From Vibrio salinus (GTDB lineage Bacteria; Pseudomonadota; Gammaproteobacteria; Enterobacterales; Vibrionaceae): 64,000 nucleotides of DNA. The stretch spans positions 310,001 to 374,000 of the forward strand of contig NZ_JAJSDZ010000009.1 of the NCBI RefSeq assembly GCF_021272385.1. The letters run 5' to 3'. The position numbers and the translations under genes were made by a program. The notes below the pieces were generated by a model. That model was not told where the DNA came from and ran no database searches. It saw only the letters and a program-made list of their open reading frames with translations. This document shows, in pieces, positions 1 through 10,126 of the stretch. Position 1 is the stretch's first letter. Every line of letters starts with the position of its first letter.

Positions 1-1097
1 ACCTGCCAGTTTGCTTCCGTTTCCTGAAGGTATCCTTGTCCCACCGCCCAACGAACTTTATGCCGAATGGTACTGAGTGGCAATCCGGTAGTTTGAACAA
101 ATTCATCCTTAGGGCAGGGTTCAATTAACCGGAACCGGTTCATGAAATATTCGAACGGGCGATCTTTGGCGTCTACGTTCTGCTCTGTATCTAAGTAAGG
201 TTTCAGTATATTCAGATACCCTTTCGGATGTTTGACTTTTGTTGTTCTGATAATTCGTCCATCACTGAAACTGATTTTGCCATGAGCGCCGCAGCCAATG
301 CCCAGATAATCACCAAAGCGCCAGTAATTGAGGTTATGTTCGCATTGAAATCCCGGTTTACTGTATCCGGAGATCTCGTATTGAACATAACCTGCTTTCA
401 GGAGTTTTTGGTGACCTGATTCGAAGATCTCCCATAAATCATCATCATCTGGCAGGTGTGGCGGTTTGAAATAAAAAAGGGTATTGGGCTCAATGGTTAA
501 TTGATACCAGGAAAAGTGTGGCGGGGACAATTCGATGATTTTATCCAGATCTGACAACGCTTGTCCGACGGTTTGATCCGGAAGTCCGTGCATCAGATCC
601 AGATTAAAGCTGTTCAGACCGATTTGGTGAGCAAGCTTTGCCGCACTAATAGCTTCTTCCGGCCCGTGAATACGCCCCAGCTTTGTCAGTTTGTCTGCAT
701 CAAAGCTCTGGACGCCAATTGAAATACGATTGACGCCAACCGTGCGGTATTGGGCAAAGCGTTCTGCTTCAATGGTGCCAGGGTTGGCCTCCATCGTGAT
801 TTCAATATTGTCTGAAAATGTCAGCTTTTCACGGATTCCTGATATTAACCGACCAATGCCTTTTGCTGAAATCAGGCTTGGCGTTCCGCCTCCGATAAAG
901 ATGCTGTGCAGAGTACGTGGATGGTCCTGCAAATGATAACGGGTCAGATCACTGTCCAGATCGTCGAGCAGAGCTTCGATATAGGTATGTTCCGGAATCT
1001 CTGTTTTAAGTGCGTGTGAGTTGAAGTCGCAGTAAGGGCACTTCTGCACACACCAGGGAATATGAACATATAAGCTAAGTTTGGGGGGCGTCAGCAT
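1..1097 (-). CDS. hemW: HemW, radical SAM heme chaperone (3' end cut by window edge)
   Basis: The gene runs off the left edge, so about the first 365 residues are present and a short C-terminal piece is missing. The protein begins [15 protein letters not shown] and carries the radical-SAM CxxxCxxC cluster motif at C16, C20 and C23 (CVQKCPYC). HemW is a heme-binding member of the coproporphyrinogen III oxidase-like family, thought to deliver heme to respiratory enzymes. The ATG at 1097 overlaps the last codons of rdgB, which indicates translational coupling in a yggS-to-hemW operon. Assignment to HemW rather than HemN rests on the short N terminus, the cluster spacing and the rdgB neighbour, which is the usual arrangement in gammaproteobacteria. 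Confidence 0.93.
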   Translation of the reverse strand, partial: MLTPPKLSLYVHIPWCVQKCPYCDFNSHALKTEIPEHTYIEALLDDLDSDLTRYHLQDHPRTLHSIFIGGGTPSLISAKGIGRLISGIREKLTFSDNIEITMEANPGTIEAERFAQYRTVGVNRISIGVQSFDADKLTKLGRIHGPEEAISAAKLAHQIGLNSFNLDLMHGLPDQTVGQALSDLDKIIELSPPHFSWYQLTIEPNTLFYFKPPHLPDDDDLWEIFESGHQKLLKAGYVQYEISGYSKPGFQCEHNLNYWRFGDYLGIGCGAHGKISFSDGRIIRTTKVKHPKGYLNILKPYLDTEQNVDAKDRPFEYFMNRFRLIEPCPKDEFVQTTGLPLSTIRHKVRWAVGQGYLQETEANWQ

Positions 1098-1711
1098 TTT
1101 TTTTGTTCTTTTAAAGCATCAAACAATGCACTAAGAGCTTTGCCACGGTGTGACAGTCTTTTTTTACAAGACGATTCCAGTTCCGCTGAGGCACAGTTTT
1201 CCTCAGGAACGAAGAATACCGGATCATAGCCAAACCCGTTATTGCCTTTTGGCTCTGTCAGGATGGTACCTTCCCATTGTCCATGGCAGATTAATGGTGT
1301 TGGATCATCGGCGTGTTTCATCAGAACGAGAACACAATGAAAGCGGGCGGTTCTTTTTTCTTCCGGAATCCCTTTCATTGCTTTGAGCAATTTACTGATA
1401 TTGTTTTGGTCGGTTGCATTATCCCCTGAATAGCGGGCTGAATAGATTCCCGGCTGTCCGTTCAGAGCATCCACTTCAAGACCTGAATCATCGGCTATTG
1501 CCGGTAGTCCGGTTTCTTTTGCGGCGTGCCGGGCTTTAATAATGGCATTTTCAACAAAGGTTGTGCCGGTTTCTTCGACATCTGAAACATCAAATTCGTT
1601 TTGTGCTTTCACATCAAAGCCAAATGCCGATAAAAGGTCGGCCATTTCTTTTACCTTACCCTGATTGCCGGTAGCCAGTACAAGTTGCTTTATTGTCATG
1701 GTTCTGTTCAT
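1091..1711 (-). CDS. rdgB: RdgB/HAM1 non-canonical purine NTP pyrophosphatase
   Basis: This 206-residue protein hydrolyses dITP, ITP and XTP to monophosphates and so keeps deaminated purines out of DNA and RNA. The family signature near the N terminus ([14 protein letters not shown]) and the central [17 protein letters not shown] motif with its acidic residues are intact. The C-terminal [10 protein letters not shown] and SHRGKAL motifs of the HAM1 fold are also present. Length matches the family (about 200 residues). Two starts are possible: the upstream ATG, or the ATG four codons later (MTIKQL). The second looks more like known family N termini, but neither has a clear Shine-Dalgarno sequence. 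The stop overlaps the hemW start. Confidence 0.96.
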   Translation of the reverse strand: MNRTMTIKQLVLATGNQGKVKEMADLLSAFGFDVKAQNEFDVSDVEETGTTFVENAIIKARHAAKETGLPAIADDSGLEVDALNGQPGIYSARYSGDNATDQNNISKLLKAMKGIPEEKRTARFHCVLVLMKHADDPTPLICHGQWEGTILTEPKGNNGFGYDPVFFVPEENCASAELESSCKKRLSHRGKALSALFDALKEQKKC

Positions 1712-1738
1712 TTATTTGCGAAAAGTTAAGTAGAAGTA

Positions 1739-1762
1739 TATCCCGTTCTCCGGAACGGGATA
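1739..1762. other. Perfect 10-bp inverted repeat in the yggU-rdgB gap
   Basis: The arms tatcccgttc and gaacgggata pair perfectly around a four-base tccg loop. It lies in the 63-bp gap between yggU and rdgB, inside a minus-strand operon. No U-run follows the stem on the transcribed strand, so a simple intrinsic terminator is unlikely. It may be an RNA processing or stabilising hairpin; that is inference. Confidence 0.6.
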
Positions 1763-1774
1763 AGAAAAAAGCCA

Positions 1775-2062
1775 TTATAAAACGGCTTTTATCGAATCAG
1801 GAAATTGAGATGGATTGGCAATACATACTTGTTTGTGTCTGCCTTGTTCGCCTTTTTCTATTGTAATGTGACTTTTGGCTACTTTACATTGTTTTGATAA
1901 AAATTTGATCAAACAGGCATTGGCTTTTCCATCAACTGGTGGTGCGGTAATGGCGACTTTTAACTCATCGCCATGAATACCGATGATGCTGTCCCTGCTT
2001 GCCTTAGGTTGTATGTAAAGTCTGAGGTGAAGATCGGAGTGTTCAAACCATGCTGTTTTCAT
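1775..2062 (-). CDS. yggU: YggU family protein (DUF167)
   Basis: This 95-residue protein belongs to the small DUF167/YggU family, which has a known structure but no established biochemical role. The family core is visible as [14 protein letters not shown], then [22 protein letters not shown], then [16 protein letters not shown]. It starts 2 bp after yggT ends, so the two are probably translationally coupled. It sits in the conserved yggS-proC-yggT-yggU-rdgB-hemW block. Confidence 0.93.
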   Translation of the reverse strand: MKTAWFEHSDLHLRLYIQPKASRDSIIGIHGDELKVAITAPPVDGKANACLIKFLSKQCKVAKSHITIEKGEQGRHKQVCIANPSQFPDSIKAVL

Positions 2063-2064
2063 AC

Positions 2065-2622
2065 TCAGAGGCTAAACCACATTGGACCAATGAAATCACC
2101 CATCAGAATATTAGCGAACTGTAACAGGATAAAAACAACCAGAACACTTAAATCCAGGCCTCCTAAATTAGGTAAAATTTTTCTTACCGGCGCTAATAGA
2201 GGTTCTGTGATCTGAAAGAAAACATATTCGATCGCACTTCTTCCCTGACTGACCCAGCTTAAGATAGCTCTGATAAGCAATACCCAAAAAAGCATGCCGC
2301 CTGCTTGTTTCAGTAGTGTCAGTAATCCCAGCAGCAGGTAAAAAACACTGAATCCCATCGCTCCGCCTGATGCGGTCAGAACCAGTATCATGAATTTAAG
2401 CACGCATAATACGTAAGCAAAAAGGATGGTCGCCAAGTCGATACTACCGACAGAGGGAATGACTCGTCGTAAAGGACCCACCACAGGTTGAGTTGCCTTA
2501 ACTATAAACTGTGAAAATGGGTTGTAAAAATCAGCACGGGCTGCCTGAAGCCAGACTCTCATTAAAACGACCATAATGTAGAGGTCAAACAGGGTGTTGA
2601 TTAAAAAACTCACTGAATTCAT
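2065..2622 (-). CDS. yggT: YggT family integral membrane protein
   Basis: This 185-residue protein contains two copies of the YggT module. Each has a hydrophobic helix, a second helix ending in a motif of the type [23 protein letters not shown] or [17 protein letters not shown], and a further hydrophobic stretch. About four to six membrane segments are expected in the inner membrane. The family has been linked to osmotic or ion homeostasis in E. coli and to cell division or plastid functions elsewhere, but the biochemical role is unknown. It lies between proC and yggU with short gaps. Confidence 0.93.
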   Translation of the reverse strand: MNSVSFLINTLFDLYIMVVLMRVWLQAARADFYNPFSQFIVKATQPVVGPLRRVIPSVGSIDLATILFAYVLCVLKFMILVLTASGGAMGFSVFYLLLGLLTLLKQAGGMLFWVLLIRAILSWVSQGRSAIEYVFFQITEPLLAPVRKILPNLGGLDLSVLVVFILLQFANILMGDFIGPMWFSL

Positions 2623-2657
2623 ATTGGATCCTTCTTTGATCTAATCAGATCGCTGTA

Positions 2658-3476
2658 TTAAAATAATTTTTCCATCTCTTCTGCTCTGGATACGGCGGAT
2701 TGAATTGCTTTTGACACAATATCATTCAGAGCATGAGCATTAAATGTTGATAGAGCTGCGGCCGTTGTTCCTCCTTTAGAGGTTACCCTTTCCCGTAAAG
2801 TTGAAATATTCAGATCCGGGTTATTAACGACCATTTCAGCAGCACCCAATGCCGTTTGTTGTACCAGCATTCTGGCTGTTTCACTGTCGAATCCCTGTCG
2901 CTGGGCTTCCTGTTGTATCGCTTCCATAAACAGGAAAAAATAAGCGGGTCCGCTGCCGGAAATACCGGTAATGCTATTAATTCCGGTTTCCTGTTCTGTC
3001 CAGCATATTTCACCAACGGATTTTAACAGCTGTTGTGCATACTGTTTGTCATTCTCTGATACGTTTTCATTAGCAAATAATCCACTCATTCCCCGGTTTA
3101 GTAAAGATGGCGTATTAGGCATGACACGAACCAGAGCAATGTCGGAATTGAGCAAAGAAGCAATTCGCTGAGATGTCACACCTGCAGCAATGGAAATGAC
3201 TAACTTTGACGAAAAATCAATATCAGTCAGAGCCGTGCAGACTTCTTCCATCATTTGGGGTTTTACTGACATTACGACAACATCGGCTTTTTCTGTTGCT
3301 TCGTGGTTATTCTGGGTTATCTGAATACCGTATTTATTTCGGATGTATTCGAGTCGTTCCCGGCCCCGGTTAGCTGCAATAATACGGTTTTTGTCATAGT
3401 CGCTTGCCAGCATGCCGGAAAAAATGGCTTCAGCCATATTACCTGAACCAATAAAAGCAATTGTTCTCTGTTCCAT
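2658..3476 (-). CDS. proC: Pyrroline-5-carboxylate reductase ProC
   Basis: ProC catalyses the last step of proline synthesis, NAD(P)H-dependent reduction of pyrroline-5-carboxylate to proline in the cytoplasm. The 272-residue protein opens with a Rossmann dinucleotide-binding motif (IAFIGSGNMAEAIFSGML). It continues through the MPNTPSLLNRGMSGL region to the C-terminal signature (GISGSGPAYFFLFMEAI, then VTSKGGTTAAAL). Length and motifs are typical for the enzyme. It follows yggS by about 50 bp and precedes yggT by 35 bp on the same strand. Confidence 0.97.
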   Translation of the reverse strand: MEQRTIAFIGSGNMAEAIFSGMLASDYDKNRIIAANRGRERLEYIRNKYGIQITQNNHEATEKADVVVMSVKPQMMEEVCTALTDIDFSSKLVISIAAGVTSQRIASLLNSDIALVRVMPNTPSLLNRGMSGLFANENVSENDKQYAQQLLKSVGEICWTEQETGINSITGISGSGPAYFFLFMEAIQQEAQRQGFDSETARMLVQQTALGAAEMVVNNPDLNISTLRERVTSKGGTTAAALSTFNAHALNDIVSKAIQSAVSRAEEMEKLF

Positions 3477-3527
3477 TATTCTTTTTCCTTTGTCATATCT
3501 AAACGATATTGGATTTTCAACAGGTTA

Positions 3528-4235
3528 TTAATGTTTTGTATAATCCCGTGCGCCAAATATCGCCGTCCCGATTCTGACAATTGTGCTGCCGGCTGCTATC
3601 GCGGCTTCCATGTCACCGGTCATACCCATTGATAGGGTATCTACTTCTGAATACTGAGCTGAAAGTTTTTCTTTCAGCTTAGCCAGTCTTTCAAATGCTC
3701 GGAACTGGGATTCATAGTCGTCCACATTTGCCGGAATAGACATTAATCCTCTTAAAGTGAGGTTAGGAAGAGAAGAAATCAACTCTGCCAGTTCAAATAT
3801 CTGAGATTCATCAGCTCCGGATTTTGATTCTTCACCACTGGTATTCACCTGAATGAGTACTTGCAGGGGCTTTTCCCCGTGAGGGCGCTGATCATTAAGA
3901 CGTCTTGCTATTTTTTCCCGGTCAACGGTGTGCACCCAGTCAAAATGTTCTGCAACCGGACGGGATTTGTTGGACTGTATCGGTCCGATAAAGTGCCATT
4001 CTAAGGTAGTTTCCGGAAAATTAGTTTTGAAAAATTGAACTTTATCAACGCCTTCCTGAACGTAATTTTCCCCAAAAGCCTGCTGACCTGCACTGATCGC
4101 TTCTAAAATGGCTTCGGTAGGTTTGGTTTTGCTTACTGCCAATAAATTTACGGAATTACGAGGACGTCGACATTTTTCTTCCATTGTCCTTATAGAAGAA
4201 GTGATATCTTGAATATTCTGTTTAACGGTAGTCAT
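3528..4235 (-). CDS. yggS: YggS family pyridoxal phosphate homeostasis protein
   Basis: This 235-residue protein is a PLP-binding homeostasis protein (PLPBP/YggS/PROSC family) with an alanine-racemase-like TIM barrel but no known catalytic turnover. The PLP lysine is in LLAVSKTKP (K36). Further family motifs are FGENYVQEG, WHFIGPIQSNK, LSMGMTGDMEAAI and VRIGTAIFG. It is the first gene of the minus-strand operon, and its start lies 22 bp from the divergent pilT, a very common arrangement in gammaproteobacteria. Confidence 0.96.
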   Translation of the reverse strand: MTTVKQNIQDITSSIRTMEEKCRRPRNSVNLLAVSKTKPTEAILEAISAGQQAFGENYVQEGVDKVQFFKTNFPETTLEWHFIGPIQSNKSRPVAEHFDWVHTVDREKIARRLNDQRPHGEKPLQVLIQVNTSGEESKSGADESQIFELAELISSLPNLTLRGLMSIPANVDDYESQFRAFERLAKLKEKLSAQYSEVDTLSMGMTGDMEAAIAAGSTIVRIGTAIFGARDYTKH

Positions 4236-4257
4236 AACAATAGCTTAATAGTTCAAA

Positions 4258-5295
4258 ATGATGGATATTTCGATTTCTACTCTGTTGGCTTGTGCAGTGA
4301 AGTATAAAGCCTCTGATCTACACCTGTCTGCCAATTGTTCTCCTATGGTACGGATAGATGGACGACTAAGGAAGCTTGAATTTGATGAATTAGCTCCGGA
4401 GAAAATAAAAAGTTTACTTTTTTCAATCATGACCGATGAGCAAAAGGCTGATATTGAAGCGTGCAAGGAGATGGATTTTGGATTTTCTCACGATGAAATC
4501 GGACGGTTCCGGGTCAATATTTTCCGTCAGCTTCGGGGGTATTCCGGTGTTTTCCGGTTAATCACCGATACCATTCCGGATCTGAAACAATTGCGGTTGC
4601 CGGAAATTATTCTTTCAGATTTTATTAATAGAAAACAAGGTCTTGTGTTAGTGACAGGACCAACAGGAAGCGGAAAGTCGACCACATTGACAGCGATGAT
4701 TCATCATGTGAATCAAACTATGGAAAAGCACATCATTACGATTGAAGACCCCATCGAATTCGTACATCAGTCTGAATTGAGTCTGGTTCAGCAAAGGGAA
4801 ATCGGAACAGATACGCTAAACTTTCATGCAGCATTGAAAGCCGCGCTCAGAGAAGATCCTGATATTATTTTTGTTGGTGAGTTAAGAGATCTTGATTCAA
4901 TGAGGTTAGCGTTAACGGCGGCCGAGACCGGTCATTTGGTGTTAGCTTCGTTGCATACACAAAGTGCGTCAAAAACCGTTGATCGAATTGTGGATGTGTT
5001 TCCTTCCCGGGAGCAGGCCAGAGTGAGAGTTCAGTTATCGGAATCTTTGGCTGGTGTCGTTTCGCAGCGGTTGTGCGCTTTGCAAGGCGGTGGCCGGATA
5101 GGCTGTTATGAAGTCATGGTGAATACGCCGGCAGTCAGCAACCTTATCCGGGAAGGAAATACGTCTCAGATCGAATCGGCAATACAAGCCGGACGCCAGT
5201 TCGGTATGATGACGCTGGATCAGGCTAAACAGGAAATTCTGAATACAGGGATCGCACTTAGCTCCACTGAGATTCAAACCAACTTTCTAAAATGA
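4258..5295 (+). CDS. pilT: Type IV pilus retraction ATPase PilT
   Basis: PilT is the hexameric cytoplasmic ATPase that depolymerises type IV pili, driving twitching and DNA uptake. The 345-residue protein has an N-terminal PAS-like domain followed by a RecA-like core. The Walker A motif GPTGSGKS is at residues 134-141, followed by the Asp box [17 protein letters not shown] and the His box [15 protein letters not shown]. No pilU follows, although pilT and pilU are often adjacent elsewhere. The last 38 bp overlap the convergent ruvX coding end. Confidence 0.95.
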   Translation: MMDISISTLLACAVKYKASDLHLSANCSPMVRIDGRLRKLEFDELAPEKIKSLLFSIMTDEQKADIEACKEMDFGFSHDEIGRFRVNIFRQLRGYSGVFRLITDTIPDLKQLRLPEIILSDFINRKQGLVLVTGPTGSGKSTTLTAMIHHVNQTMEKHIITIEDPIEFVHQSELSLVQQREIGTDTLNFHAALKAALREDPDIIFVGELRDLDSMRLALTAAETGHLVLASLHTQSASKTVDRIVDVFPSREQARVRVQLSESLAGVVSQRLCALQGGGRIGCYEVMVNTPAVSNLIREGNTSQIESAIQAGRQFGMMTLDQAKQEILNTGIALSSTEIQTNFLK

Positions 5296-5680
5296 TTACT
5301 GCTGACTGGCAGTCAATGTTTCCTTTTTTTAAAGCTTTATAGCCACCGTGAGAAAAAAGCTCAGAACGGGCTTCGGTTGTTGATAGCCGCTCATCATGAA
5401 GTTCAACCTGAATACCAAAGCGTCCATGGAGGCGGTTGGCAAACTTTCTGGCTTTGGGGGTTATTGTTTCCAGTGATTTTCCATGCAAATCCAAAGGCAA
5501 TCCGACCACAATCAGATCCGGTTTCCATTCTGTTATTTGCTTTTCGACCTCAGTCCAGTCAGGAATGCCGTCGGTAGCTTTAAATGCTTTGAGAGGGGAT
5601 GCGGTACCGGTAATTTCCTGACCAATCGCACTACCAATACTTTTGGTTCCGAAATCAAAGGCCATAATTGTTCGTGACAT
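5258..5680 (-). CDS. ruvX: RuvX/YqgF Holliday-junction resolvase-like protein
   Basis: This 140-residue RNase H-fold protein belongs to the YqgF/RuvX family, implicated in pre-16S rRNA 5' end processing and in Holliday-junction resolution. The N-terminal [16 protein letters not shown] strand-turn carries the first catalytic Asp. The [11 protein letters not shown] and [11 protein letters not shown] motifs supply the remaining acidic residues. The gene converges on pilT and the two coding ends overlap by 38 bp. It is downstream of yqgE with a 15-bp gap, the standard gshB-yqgE-ruvX order. Confidence 0.95.
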   Translation of the reverse strand: MSRTIMAFDFGTKSIGSAIGQEITGTASPLKAFKATDGIPDWTEVEKQITEWKPDLIVVGLPLDLHGKSLETITPKARKFANRLHGRFGIQVELHDERLSTTEARSELFSHGGYKALKKGNIDCQSAVIILESWFESQWS

Positions 5681-5695
5681 GAAATTCTCTCTTAA

Positions 5696-6259
5696 TTAGC
5701 CATGTCCTGACAGGACAGACAGTTGCGCTGGATCTATGCCTAATTTTTTGATCGACTGACGCCACTTTTCGTGGATCGGAGTATCAAAAATAATGGTGGC
5801 ATCCGCTTCGGTGGTAAGCCAGGAGTTGTCAGCAATCTCTTTTTCTAACTGACCGGTGGACCAGCCGGAATACCCTAAGGCAACGATATAATCATCGGGC
5901 TCGGCAGAGGTGCCCAGCACCGCGAGAATGTCTTTTGATGTGGTGACGGCTAGTGAATCGGTCATTGTTACACTTGAATCATAATGTTCATGAGGTTTAT
6001 GCAGAATAAACCCTCTGTCTTCTGCTACCGGGCCACCATTAAATACCGGTCGTTCCAGACTATCCTCTCGTTGCTGGGGGTAAAGAGGATCAATTTCTAC
6101 CTGTTTGAGCATATTGCCAACTGTAATGTCCAACGGAGCATTAATCATAATGCCCATTGCGCCTTCTTCATTGTGTTCACAAACATAGATAACACTATTT
6201 TTGAAAGCGGAGTCAGCCATTCCTGGCATAGCAATAAGGAAATGGTTTGTCAGGTTCAT
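5696..6259 (-). CDS. yqgE: YqgE/AlgH family protein
   Basis: This 187-residue protein belongs to the UPF0301/AlgH family, which has a structure but no settled function. The N-terminal family motif [20 protein letters not shown] is followed by [18 protein letters not shown] and then VFNGGPV. The C-terminal [16 protein letters not shown] is characteristic. It lies between gshB and ruvX in a conserved operon, with a 27-bp gap to gshB. Confidence 0.95.
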   Translation of the reverse strand: MNLTNHFLIAMPGMADSAFKNSVIYVCEHNEEGAMGIMINAPLDITVGNMLKQVEIDPLYPQQREDSLERPVFNGGPVAEDRGFILHKPHEHYDSSVTMTDSLAVTTSKDILAVLGTSAEPDDYIVALGYSGWSTGQLEKEIADNSWLTTEADATIIFDTPIHEKWRQSIKKLGIDPAQLSVLSGHG

Positions 6260-6286
6260 AATGTCCTCTTTTCCCTCATAATTTGA

Positions 6287-7243
6287 TTATAAAGAAAATG
6301 CTTTTACACGACGTTCAATTGCATCCATGAGTTTCCCTGTGATAGAAATATCGAATGTTGCTTCTATCTCTCTTACACAGGTCGGGCTGGTGACATTAAT
6401 TTCTGTGAGTTTATCGCCAATAACATCAATACCGACAAAAATAAGTCCTTTCTCTTTCAGTACAGGGGCCACGGTCTCAGCAATTTTTCTGTCAGTGTCA
6501 CTTAACGGACGGGCTTCTCCACGTCCTCCTGCTGCTAAGTTTCCTCTTGTTTCACCTTCCGGAGGAATGCGGGCAAGACAATAAGGCATCGGTTCACCAT
6601 CAACAACGAGAATTCGTTTATCGCCATTACTGATGTCCGGTACGAATGTCTGAGCCATGCAATAAGTCTGACCGTCGTTCGTTAATGTTTCTATGATGAC
6701 TGAAACATTTGGATCATTTTCTTTGATCCGAAAAATGGAGGCACCACCCATACCGTCTAAAGGTTTGAGAATGATATCGCCATGTTTTTCCCGGAACGCT
6801 TTAATGGTAGCGGCTTTGCGGGTCACAATCGTTTTCGGGGTCAGATCAGCAAACCAGGCGGTAAAGAGTTTTTCGTTACAATCTCTTAAGCTTTGAGGTT
6901 TGTTAACAATTAATGCGCCTTCCTCTTCTGCTCTTTCCAGAATATAGGTTGCGTAGATATATTCTGTATCAAAAGGCGGATCTTTGCGCATAAGTACCGC
7001 ATCTAACTCACTGAGTTTAATGGTTTGTTCTGATTGTATTTCAAACCAATGATCCGGGTTTTCCTCAAGCAAAACAATTTTAGTATCGGCAAACGCGGTT
7101 CCCTGATCCAAATGCAGATCCTGCATTTGGATATAATGGATTTCGTAACCACGTCTCTGAGCTTCTAACATCATTGCGAAGGTGGTGTCTTTCTTAATTT
7201 TAATGGACTCAATCGGGTCCATTACAATACCTATTTTTAACAT
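6287..7243 (-). CDS. gshB: Glutathione synthetase GshB
   Basis: GshB joins gamma-glutamylcysteine and glycine with ATP to make glutathione. The 318-residue length matches bacterial GshB. Typical segments are the N-terminal KIGIVMDPIESIKIKKDTTF, the ATP-grasp DIILKPLDGMGGASIFRI, the GDKRILVVDGEP strand and the C-terminal GIDVIGDKLTEINVTSPT Mg-binding motif. It is cotranscribed with rsmE upstream (11-bp gap) and yqgE downstream. Confidence 0.97.
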   Translation of the reverse strand: MLKIGIVMDPIESIKIKKDTTFAMMLEAQRRGYEIHYIQMQDLHLDQGTAFADTKIVLLEENPDHWFEIQSEQTIKLSELDAVLMRKDPPFDTEYIYATYILERAEEEGALIVNKPQSLRDCNEKLFTAWFADLTPKTIVTRKAATIKAFREKHGDIILKPLDGMGGASIFRIKENDPNVSVIIETLTNDGQTYCMAQTFVPDISNGDKRILVVDGEPMPYCLARIPPEGETRGNLAAGGRGEARPLSDTDRKIAETVAPVLKEKGLIFVGIDVIGDKLTEINVTSPTCVREIEATFDISITGKLMDAIERRVKAFSL

Positions 7244-7254
7244 ATGATCTCCCT

Positions 7255-7986
7255 TTAGCCTAAGTCACCAAAACGTACCTGTAATGCAGTAATTGCGGTT
7301 AAAGCCGCAGTTTCAGTTCTCAGGACTCTTGGACCCAATAGTATCTCTTCAAATTGATACTTTTCAGTCATTATGATTTCTTCTTCGGATAATCCACCTT
7401 CCGGTCCAATCAGTAGCCGAATGCGGCTGACAGGCTCAGGAAGCGTATTGATCGAATATTTTGCTCTTGGATGAAGGTTTAATTTGAGCGCATCCGTTTG
7501 TTCTGCGCACCATTTCTCCAGTGGCATCACCGGGCGGATTTCAGGAATGACATTGCGTCCGCATTGTTCGCAGGCAGCAATCGCAATTTTTTGCCACTGG
7601 TTGTGTTTTTTTTCAAAACGTTTTACATCCAGTTTGACACCACAACGTTCTGATAGCAAAGGGGTGATGGTATTAATGCCCAGCTCGACGGATTTCTGAA
7701 TGGTAAATTCCATCTTATCACCGCGGGAAATTACCTGTCCCAGATGAAGGTTAAGGGGCGATTCAATATTTTTGAGCCTTACTTCATCTATGCTGACCGA
7801 AACCTGTTTCTTCGTGATGTCTGAAATAGTGGCGGTATACTCGTATCCCGTGCCATCAAACAGTATGACTGGTTGCCCCTGTTGCATACGAAGAACCCTG
7901 GCAATGTGTCCGGCTGCATCATCACTCAATTCGGTTTGCTGTAAATCTCCGATGGGTGAAGGATGAAATAAACGGGGAATACGCAT
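7255..7986 (-). CDS. rsmE: 16S rRNA m3U1498 methyltransferase RsmE
   Basis: RsmE methylates N3 of U1498 in 16S rRNA using SAM. The 243-residue protein has an N-terminal PUA-like domain ([12 protein letters not shown] onward) and a C-terminal SPOUT knot domain. The knot-forming SAM-binding loops are [14 protein letters not shown] and [16 protein letters not shown]. Upstream on this strand comes sprT; the endA gene that normally separates the two in Vibrio is not present. Confidence 0.96.
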   Translation of the reverse strand: MRIPRLFHPSPIGDLQQTELSDDAAGHIARVLRMQQGQPVILFDGTGYEYTATISDITKKQVSVSIDEVRLKNIESPLNLHLGQVISRGDKMEFTIQKSVELGINTITPLLSERCGVKLDVKRFEKKHNQWQKIAIAACEQCGRNVIPEIRPVMPLEKWCAEQTDALKLNLHPRAKYSINTLPEPVSRIRLLIGPEGGLSEEEIIMTEKYQFEEILLGPRVLRTETAALTAITALQVRFGDLG

Positions 7987-8081
7987 GTTAATTCTCTGAC
8001 TGATGATAAATTTTTACTAGCCTTAAGATGGGCATTTAAGTCTCAAATTGCAAGAGCTGGTCTAAATTAGTTATCGATTAG
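7987..8081. other. Short rsmE-sprT gap without endA
   Basis: Only 95 bp separate rsmE from sprT, and no open frame of endonuclease I type is present on either strand. In V. cholerae and E. coli, endA lies between these genes. The spacer contains the rsmE upstream region and nothing else I can identify. Confidence 0.6.
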
Positions 8082-8576
8082 TTATTCTTTTATGTATATA
8101 AGTGGGGTCAGACAGCGACGGCAACGGTATTCGGCTTTTCCTCTCTGAACATTATTGTGTCTTCGGATACTTAACAGATGAGTGCTGCAATGGCATTGGT
8201 AAGTAAACTGTTTTCCGGCAACGGCTGAGACATCAAACTGATGGGTTGCCCGGGCAGGACTTCCGAAGACTTCCGACATGATGTATTTCCATTCTTTTCC
8301 GTGGGGTTTCACTTTGCCAAAGTACTGAAACGCAACAAGATGAGCGAGCTCATGGGGTATTACCTCATCGATGAATGCCTGATAATTATCACTGAATAGA
8401 CGTTTGTTTAAGCGAATTTCATTCTTCTGAAGATAGGCTTTCCCCGCGCTTTTCCCACGCAGACGAAAATTGATCTCAGGTAGCGGGTAGGAGACTGAAA
8501 AATGGCGATTCGCCGTCGACAGGCATTTTTTCAGAGTATCCGTTGCTGCATTCAGCAATTGTTCATCGTTTATCAT
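8082..8576 (-). CDS. sprT: SprT family zinc metalloprotease-like protein
   Basis: The 164-residue SprT-like protein has the zinc-binding HELAH motif at residues 75-79. A C-terminal zinc-ribbon-like region has cysteines in YQCHCSTH and YRCRRCLTP. Eukaryotic relatives (SPRTN) cut DNA-protein crosslinks; the bacterial role is not well established. It is separated from metK by the metK terminator and from rsmE by 95 bp where endA would normally be. Confidence 0.93.
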   Translation of the reverse strand: MINDEQLLNAATDTLKKCLSTANRHFSVSYPLPEINFRLRGKSAGKAYLQKNEIRLNKRLFSDNYQAFIDEVIPHELAHLVAFQYFGKVKPHGKEWKYIMSEVFGSPARATHQFDVSAVAGKQFTYQCHCSTHLLSIRRHNNVQRGKAEYRCRRCLTPLIYIKE

Positions 8577-8590
8577 GTCTGAATCTTAAC

Positions 8591-8619
8591 AAAAAAGCCC
8601 TTACCGTTGTGGCAAGGGC
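8591..8619 (-). terminator. Intrinsic terminator of metK
   Basis: The arms gcccttacc (8597-8605) and ggcaagggc (8611-8619) form a nine-pair stem with one mismatch around gttgt. The run of six A at 8591-8596 reads as a U-run on the minus strand, directly after metK ends at 8649. Confidence 0.8.
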
Positions 8620-8648
8620 CTGAATTTTTCAATTTCCGGCTTAAAAAA

Positions 8649-9803
8649 TTATTTTAACCCGGCGAAATCTCTCAGTAGAGCAGCCTTATCAGTTGCTTCC
8701 CAAGGGAATTCATTACGTCCAAAGTGGCCATAAGCGGCTGTTTTTTTATAGATTGGACGAAGCAGATTTAACATTTCCTGAAGACCATAAGGGCGAAGAT
8801 CAAAATGCTGTCTTACGGCTTCAACGATGATGCTATGAGAGACTTTTTCCGTTCCGAATGTCTCAACCATGATTGATGTTGGCTCAGCAATACCGATGGC
8901 ATAAGAGAGCTGAATTTCACATCGATCGGCAAGACCTGCTGCCACAATGTTTTTCGCAACATAACGGGCTGCGTAAGCAGCAGAGCGGTCAACTTTTGAA
9001 GGGTCTTTACCAGAGAAAGCACCACCACCATGACGGGCTGCGCCACCATAAGTATCAACAATGATTTTCCGGCCGGTCAGACCGCAGTCACCCATTGGTC
9101 CGCCGATAACAAAACGGCCGGTTGGGTTGATAAAATATTTGGTTTCTTTTGTCAGCCATTCAGCCGGTAAAACCGGTTTGATGATCTCTTCCATTACGGC
9201 TTCACGTAAATCCGGCGTTGAGATGGAATCGGCATGCTGAGTGGAAAGAACCACCGCATCGATGCCGACAATTTTGCCTTCATCATACTGGAACGTTACC
9301 TGAGATTTCGCATCAGGACGTAACCAGGGAAGTGTACCGTTTTTACGAACTTCGGATTGTTTTTGAACCAGGCGGTGCGAATAAGTGATTGGAGCCGGCA
9401 TTAATACGTCGGTTTCATTCGTTGCGTAGCCGAACATAATGCCCTGATCACCCGCGCCCTGATCTTTCGGATCCGCTTTGTCTACGCCCTGATTAATATC
9501 TGGTGACTGTTTACCGATGGTATTTAAAATTGCACAGGAATCGGCATCAAAGCCCATTTCAGAGCCGGTATAACCAATTTCACGCACGGTATCACGTGTT
9601 AGTTGTTCAATATCGACCCAAGCAGAGGTTGTGACTTCACCGCCGACCATTACCATGCCCGTTTTTACGTAGGTTTCACAGGCAACCCGTGCTTTTGGAT
9701 CCTGTTCAATGATAGCGTCTAAAACCGCATCAGAAATCTGATCGGCAATTTTATCTGGATGTCCTTCTGACACCGATTCGGAGGTAAACAAATGCTTAGC
9801 CAT
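8649..9803 (-). CDS. metK: S-adenosylmethionine synthetase MetK
   Basis: MetK makes SAM from methionine and ATP. The 384-residue length is standard. Visible signatures are [17 protein letters not shown] near the N terminus, the [12 protein letters not shown] hexapeptide region, the [19 protein letters not shown] phosphate-binding loop, and the C-terminal [11 protein letters not shown]. The gene is monocistronic, with a terminator after it and MetJ-type operator sequence upstream. Confidence 0.98.
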   Translation of the reverse strand: MAKHLFTSESVSEGHPDKIADQISDAVLDAIIEQDPKARVACETYVKTGMVMVGGEVTTSAWVDIEQLTRDTVREIGYTGSEMGFDADSCAILNTIGKQSPDINQGVDKADPKDQGAGDQGIMFGYATNETDVLMPAPITYSHRLVQKQSEVRKNGTLPWLRPDAKSQVTFQYDEGKIVGIDAVVLSTQHADSISTPDLREAVMEEIIKPVLPAEWLTKETKYFINPTGRFVIGGPMGDCGLTGRKIIVDTYGGAARHGGGAFSGKDPSKVDRSAAYAARYVAKNIVAAGLADRCEIQLSYAIGIAEPTSIMVETFGTEKVSHSIIVEAVRQHFDLRPYGLQEMLNLLRPIYKKTAAYGHFGRNEFPWEATDKAALLRDFAGLK

Positions 9804-9884
9804 AATTGCTCCACTCAGGTTTTAAGCAAGTCTTAAGAGTCTTGCTGTTCAAAAATTTGTGCGCCCCTTGTTAAATAGGGGTAT

Positions 9885-9900
9885 TTACATCTAGACGTCT
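9885..9900. promoter_or_regulatory. Candidate MetJ operator upstream of metK
   Basis: Positions 9893-9900 read agacgtct, a perfect match to the eight-base met box. The adjoining eight bases (9885-9892, ttacatct) match five of eight, as expected for tandem met boxes. The site lies about 85-90 bp upstream of the metK start, consistent with SAM-dependent MetJ repression of metK. Confidence 0.75.
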
Positions 9901-10126
9901 ATTCTAATTTTTAGCCCTCAGATTACAAGCATTTTTTGATGTAAGTTAATTTTTGAACATTAAATTCCATTTTTTCCGGCTAAATATTCACGGTTTTAAT
10001 GGGTTCTATTTATTTTTGAGGCGTAATTACTATCAAAAGGTAGTAATCGTTTGCACAGCTCTGTCGGCTTTGCGACAATAGCGGCAATTTTTCTGACCAT
10101 ACTCTGATTTGACTTTAGGAGCTCAA

